This document shows positions 61,898 through 64,000 of a stretch of DNA of 64,000 nt, in pieces (the first letter of the stretch is position 1; each line of letters starts with the position of its first letter). Below the pieces are notes generated by a model. The model did no database searches and was not told the origin of the DNA. It worked only from the letters and a program-made list of their open reading frames with translations. Position numbers and translations under genes: made by a program. Location of the stretch: assembly GCF_000967545.1 (NCBI RefSeq), contig NZ_JXXV01000018.1, positions 248,001 through 312,000 of the forward strand. The letters are read 5' to 3'. The stretch comes from Vibrio galatheae. GTDB lineage: Bacteria; Pseudomonadota; Gammaproteobacteria; Enterobacterales; Vibrionaceae.

Positions 61898-62962
61898 ATG
61901 AAGTTCAAAAAAGTAGCACTCGCCTCACTGATCGCCGTCTGCGCAACATCGAATGCCTTAGCGGCGGATAAAAAGGTGTTGCTGAAAACGCCGATTGCTT
62001 TTGGTAGCCATTTACCTGCGCTAGGGACGCCGATTCAGTGGTTCTCTGAGAAAATCAGTCAAACCTCGGGTGGCACCATCAAGATGAAAATCTATGAGCC
62101 GGGTAAGCTAGTCAATCCGCCCGAGATTCTCGACGCGGTTTCAACTGGTAAAGTCAACTCTGGCTATGCGATCTCTGGTTACTGGCAAGGTAAGCTTCCT
62201 GCGTCGGCGATTTTTTCTGCTATCCCATTTGGACCGGAAGCGCCTGAATTCATGGCATGGTTGTTCTTTGGCAACGGCTTAAAACTTTACCAAGAGATGT
62301 ATGACGAAGGCGGATTCAACGTCAAAGTGATGCCGTGTGCGATTATCTCGCCTGAAACCTCGGGCTGGTTCCGCAAACCAATTGATAAGCCTGAGGACTT
62401 AAAAGGTCTCAATATGCGTTTTTATGGCTTAGGCGCATCTGTGATGGAAAAACTTGGTGTCGGCACTGTGCAGCTACCGGGCGGTGAAATCTTTGGCGCA
62501 CTTGAGAAAGGAGCGATTGATGCCTCTGAGTTTTCTCAACCCGCGATTGACGAACGTCTAGGTTTCCACAAAGTCGCTAAATACAACTACTTCCCTGGCT
62601 GGCACCAACAATCAACAGTATTCGAGTTGTTGATCAACAAGGATACGTGGAATGAGATGAGTCCAGTTCAGCAGTCGGCTGTGGAAACGACCTGTATGGC
62701 AACCATGACCTACTCGATTGCAGAAGGTGAGGCACTGCAATTTGCAGCGATGGAAAAAGCCAAGCAGAACGGCGTCGAGATCCGCTACTGGAACGAAGAG
62801 ATGCTGAGCCTGTTCAAAAATACTTGGATGGAAGTCGTGGAAGAGAAAAAAGCCGAAGACCCATTCTTTAATAAGGTATGGGAAGATCTCAGTACCTTCC
62901 GTGCCGGCTATGCTCTATGGGCATCCAATGGCTTCCTACCTCGTGAAACGAAAGCCCAATAA
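61898..62962 (+). CDS. TRAP transporter solute-binding protein (DctP)
   Basis: A 354-aa periplasmic binding protein of the TRAP type with a signal peptide (MKFKKVALASLIAVCATSNALA). The mature part resembles the branch whose ligands are keto- or hydroxy-acids: LKGLNMRFYGLGASVMEKLGV near 167 carries the carboxylate-binding arginine, and GALEKGAIDASEFSQPAIDERLGF near 202 faces the cleft. The gene is divergent from the sensor kinase operon and starts the transporter operon, with AAGGAG upstream. It is unrelated at the subgroup level to the gluconate-type DctP at the left end. Confidence 0.88.
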   Translation: MKFKKVALASLIAVCATSNALAADKKVLLKTPIAFGSHLPALGTPIQWFSEKISQTSGGTIKMKIYEPGKLVNPPEILDAVSTGKVNSGYAISGYWQGKLPASAIFSAIPFGPEAPEFMAWLFFGNGLKLYQEMYDEGGFNVKVMPCAIISPETSGWFRKPIDKPEDLKGLNMRFYGLGASVMEKLGVGTVQLPGGEIFGALEKGAIDASEFSQPAIDERLGFHKVAKYNYFPGWHQQSTVFELLINKDTWNEMSPVQQSAVETTCMATMTYSIAEGEALQFAAMEKAKQNGVEIRYWNEEMLSLFKNTWMEVVEEKKAEDPFFNKVWEDLSTFRAGYALWASNGFLPRETKAQ

Positions 62963-63027
62963 CTTGTCTGTGAATTGGACCTACTGGCCGACGCATTTGC
63001 GTCGGCCAAGGTTGTAAGGAGTCACCA

Positions 63028-63585
63028 ATGAGCAAGGTGCTGTATTCTACCCCTACCGTTCCTATGTATTGCCATATTGAACGGACAATTAACTTGGCGA
63101 GCAAAGCGTTAGCTTGGACCAATCTCGCGTTAGTTGCCGTTATTATCATTCAAGTCGTGTTGAGAAAAGTCTTTTCCAACGGCCAAATTGCGTTAGAGGA
63201 GCTGCAATGGCACCTATACGCCACCGCGGTGATATTTGGCACCGCCTATGCGCAAGTGACCAATCTGCATGTCCGGGTCGACATTTTCTACCATAAGTTT
63301 TCTGAGCGCAAAAAGGCCTTTGTCGACCTGCTTGGTTTGCTTTTTTTAGCCATCCCATTCGTTGTGATTGTCATTTTACACTCTTACGATTTCGCCTATG
63401 AGGCTTGGCGAGTCAACGAAAGCTCGGCCTCGCCGTCTGGTTTACCTTATCGCTGGCTAATCAAAGGCGTCATTCCACTCAGCTTTAGCCTGCTGCTGTT
63501 GTCTATGGTAGCCAAAATACTGCGCGATATAGACACATTGCTCAATGACGAAGCACAACAAGGAGCACATCATGGAAGCAAATGA
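63028..63585 (+). CDS. TRAP transporter small permease (DctQ)
   Basis: A 185-aa membrane protein with four predicted helices and the family segment ALEELQWHLYATAVIFGTAYAQ near 52. AAGGAG precedes the ATG. The gene lies 65 nt after the binding-protein gene and overlaps the large permease by 14 nt. It helps the large subunit use the sodium gradient. Confidence 0.86.
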   Translation: MSKVLYSTPTVPMYCHIERTINLASKALAWTNLALVAVIIIQVVLRKVFSNGQIALEELQWHLYATAVIFGTAYAQVTNLHVRVDIFYHKFSERKKAFVDLLGLLFLAIPFVVIVILHSYDFAYEAWRVNESSASPSGLPYRWLIKGVIPLSFSLLLLSMVAKILRDIDTLLNDEAQQGAHHGSK

Positions 63586-64000
63586 ATGGATTGTGATCGC
63601 CATGTTCGGCTCGTTTATCCTGCTGTTATTTACTGGCATTCCAGTCGCCTATGTATTAGGTGGTGTTGGCGTGATGTTCGCGGCGATTGGTTACTTTGCC
63701 GATATCTATCTTGATACCTTTACTGGTCTTGATTACACCAGCCTAGGTTTGGTGGTGAACCGTATCTATAAAATCATGGATAACTGGATATTGGTCGCGC
63801 TACCCATGTTCATTTTCATGGGTAATATGCTCGACAAGTCAGGGATTGCCGAGAAGTTAATGTCATCAATGCAGGCTTTGTTTGGCAAAGTGCATGGCGG
63901 CTTAGCGATCACCGTCATGGCAATTGGTATTATCTTGGCGGCCTCAACGGGCATTATTGGCGCTTCTGTGGTGCTACTGACCGTCATGTCACTGCCAAGC
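63572..64000 (+). CDS. TRAP transporter large permease (DctM), N-terminal part
   Basis: Partial gene cut by the right edge: 143 residues are visible. MEANEWIVIAMFGSFILLLFTGIPVAYVLGGVGVMFA and the family signature LVALPMFIFMGNMLDKSGIAEKLMSSM identify DctM; the visible chain ends inside the AASTGIIGASVVLLTVMSLPS loop. ATG 63572 has AAGGAG 8 nt upstream and overlaps the small permease gene. Confidence 0.9.
   Translation, partial: MEANEWIVIAMFGSFILLLFTGIPVAYVLGGVGVMFAAIGYFADIYLDTFTGLDYTSLGLVVNRIYKIMDNWILVALPMFIFMGNMLDKSGIAEKLMSSMQALFGKVHGGLAITVMAIGIILAASTGIIGASVVLLTVMSLPS

Overview
The window looks like chromosomal DNA of a Vibrio or close relative. This is inferred from AT-leaning gammaproteobacterial coding sequence, a DUF2850 protein, a MalS-type periplasmic amylase, many GGDEF, chemotaxis and TRAP genes, and close similarity of several products to Escherichia coli Frw/PflDC/FsaB proteins. 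I saw no rRNA, tRNA, CRISPR array, insertion sequence or prophage gene. Almost every stretch is coding; the window cuts the first gene (gnd) and the last (TRAP large permease).

Layout. 1-3.95 kb: a minus-strand gluconate operon (TRAP transporter, gntK, gnd) behind two perfect GntR-type operators, with an attenuator-like hairpin after the binding-protein gene. 4-20 kb: housekeeping and accessory genes, including Mpo1-like, two diguanylate cyclases, a DMT exporter with a divergent LysR gene, ppnP, MscS, MFS, a metallo-beta-lactamase-fold hydrolase divergent from its probable TetR regulator, and a MalS-like amylase behind CRP-like and MalT-like sites. 20-25 kb: two VOC proteins and a sensory group (orphan sugar-binding protein, chemoreceptor, small coiled-coil membrane protein).

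25-41 kb is the most interesting region: a divergent sugar locus. Minus strand: a fused HPr-EI-EIIA phosphotransferase, a Gfo/Idh oxidoreductase, a UPF0303 protein, a FruK-like kinase and a half-length Cra-like regulator. Plus strand: PTS EIIC and EIIB, the glycyl radical enzyme PflD and its activase PflC, an SDR-fold protein, a FsaB-like aldolase and a second EIIB, closed by a YijO-like AraC gene and followed by a PhyH-type dioxygenase and manA. A 13-bp motif, paired with a weaker copy 20 bp away, recurs in the promoters and is the best candidate AraC operator. The gene content fits radical ring-opening of a phosphorylated 1,5-anhydrohexitol followed by aldol cleavage.

41-55 kb: a DUF1566/EF-hand secreted protein, a nuclease/phosphatase-fold protein, an ABC-F protein, a LuxPQ-like pair (periplasmic binding protein plus hybrid kinase), eptA-dgkA, a MarR-controlled pair (unknown secreted protein plus DUF2024), and PepSY-cytochrome b561. 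The eptA-dgkA and PepSY-b561 promoters share an identical PmrA-type box.

55-64 kb: a catabolic locus with thiolase, NAD-type SDR and CoA-transferase, a histidine kinase/response regulator/LysR trio joined by ATGA overlaps, and a divergent TRAP transporter. Together these read as uptake and CoA-dependent oxidation of a short-chain hydroxy- or keto-acid.
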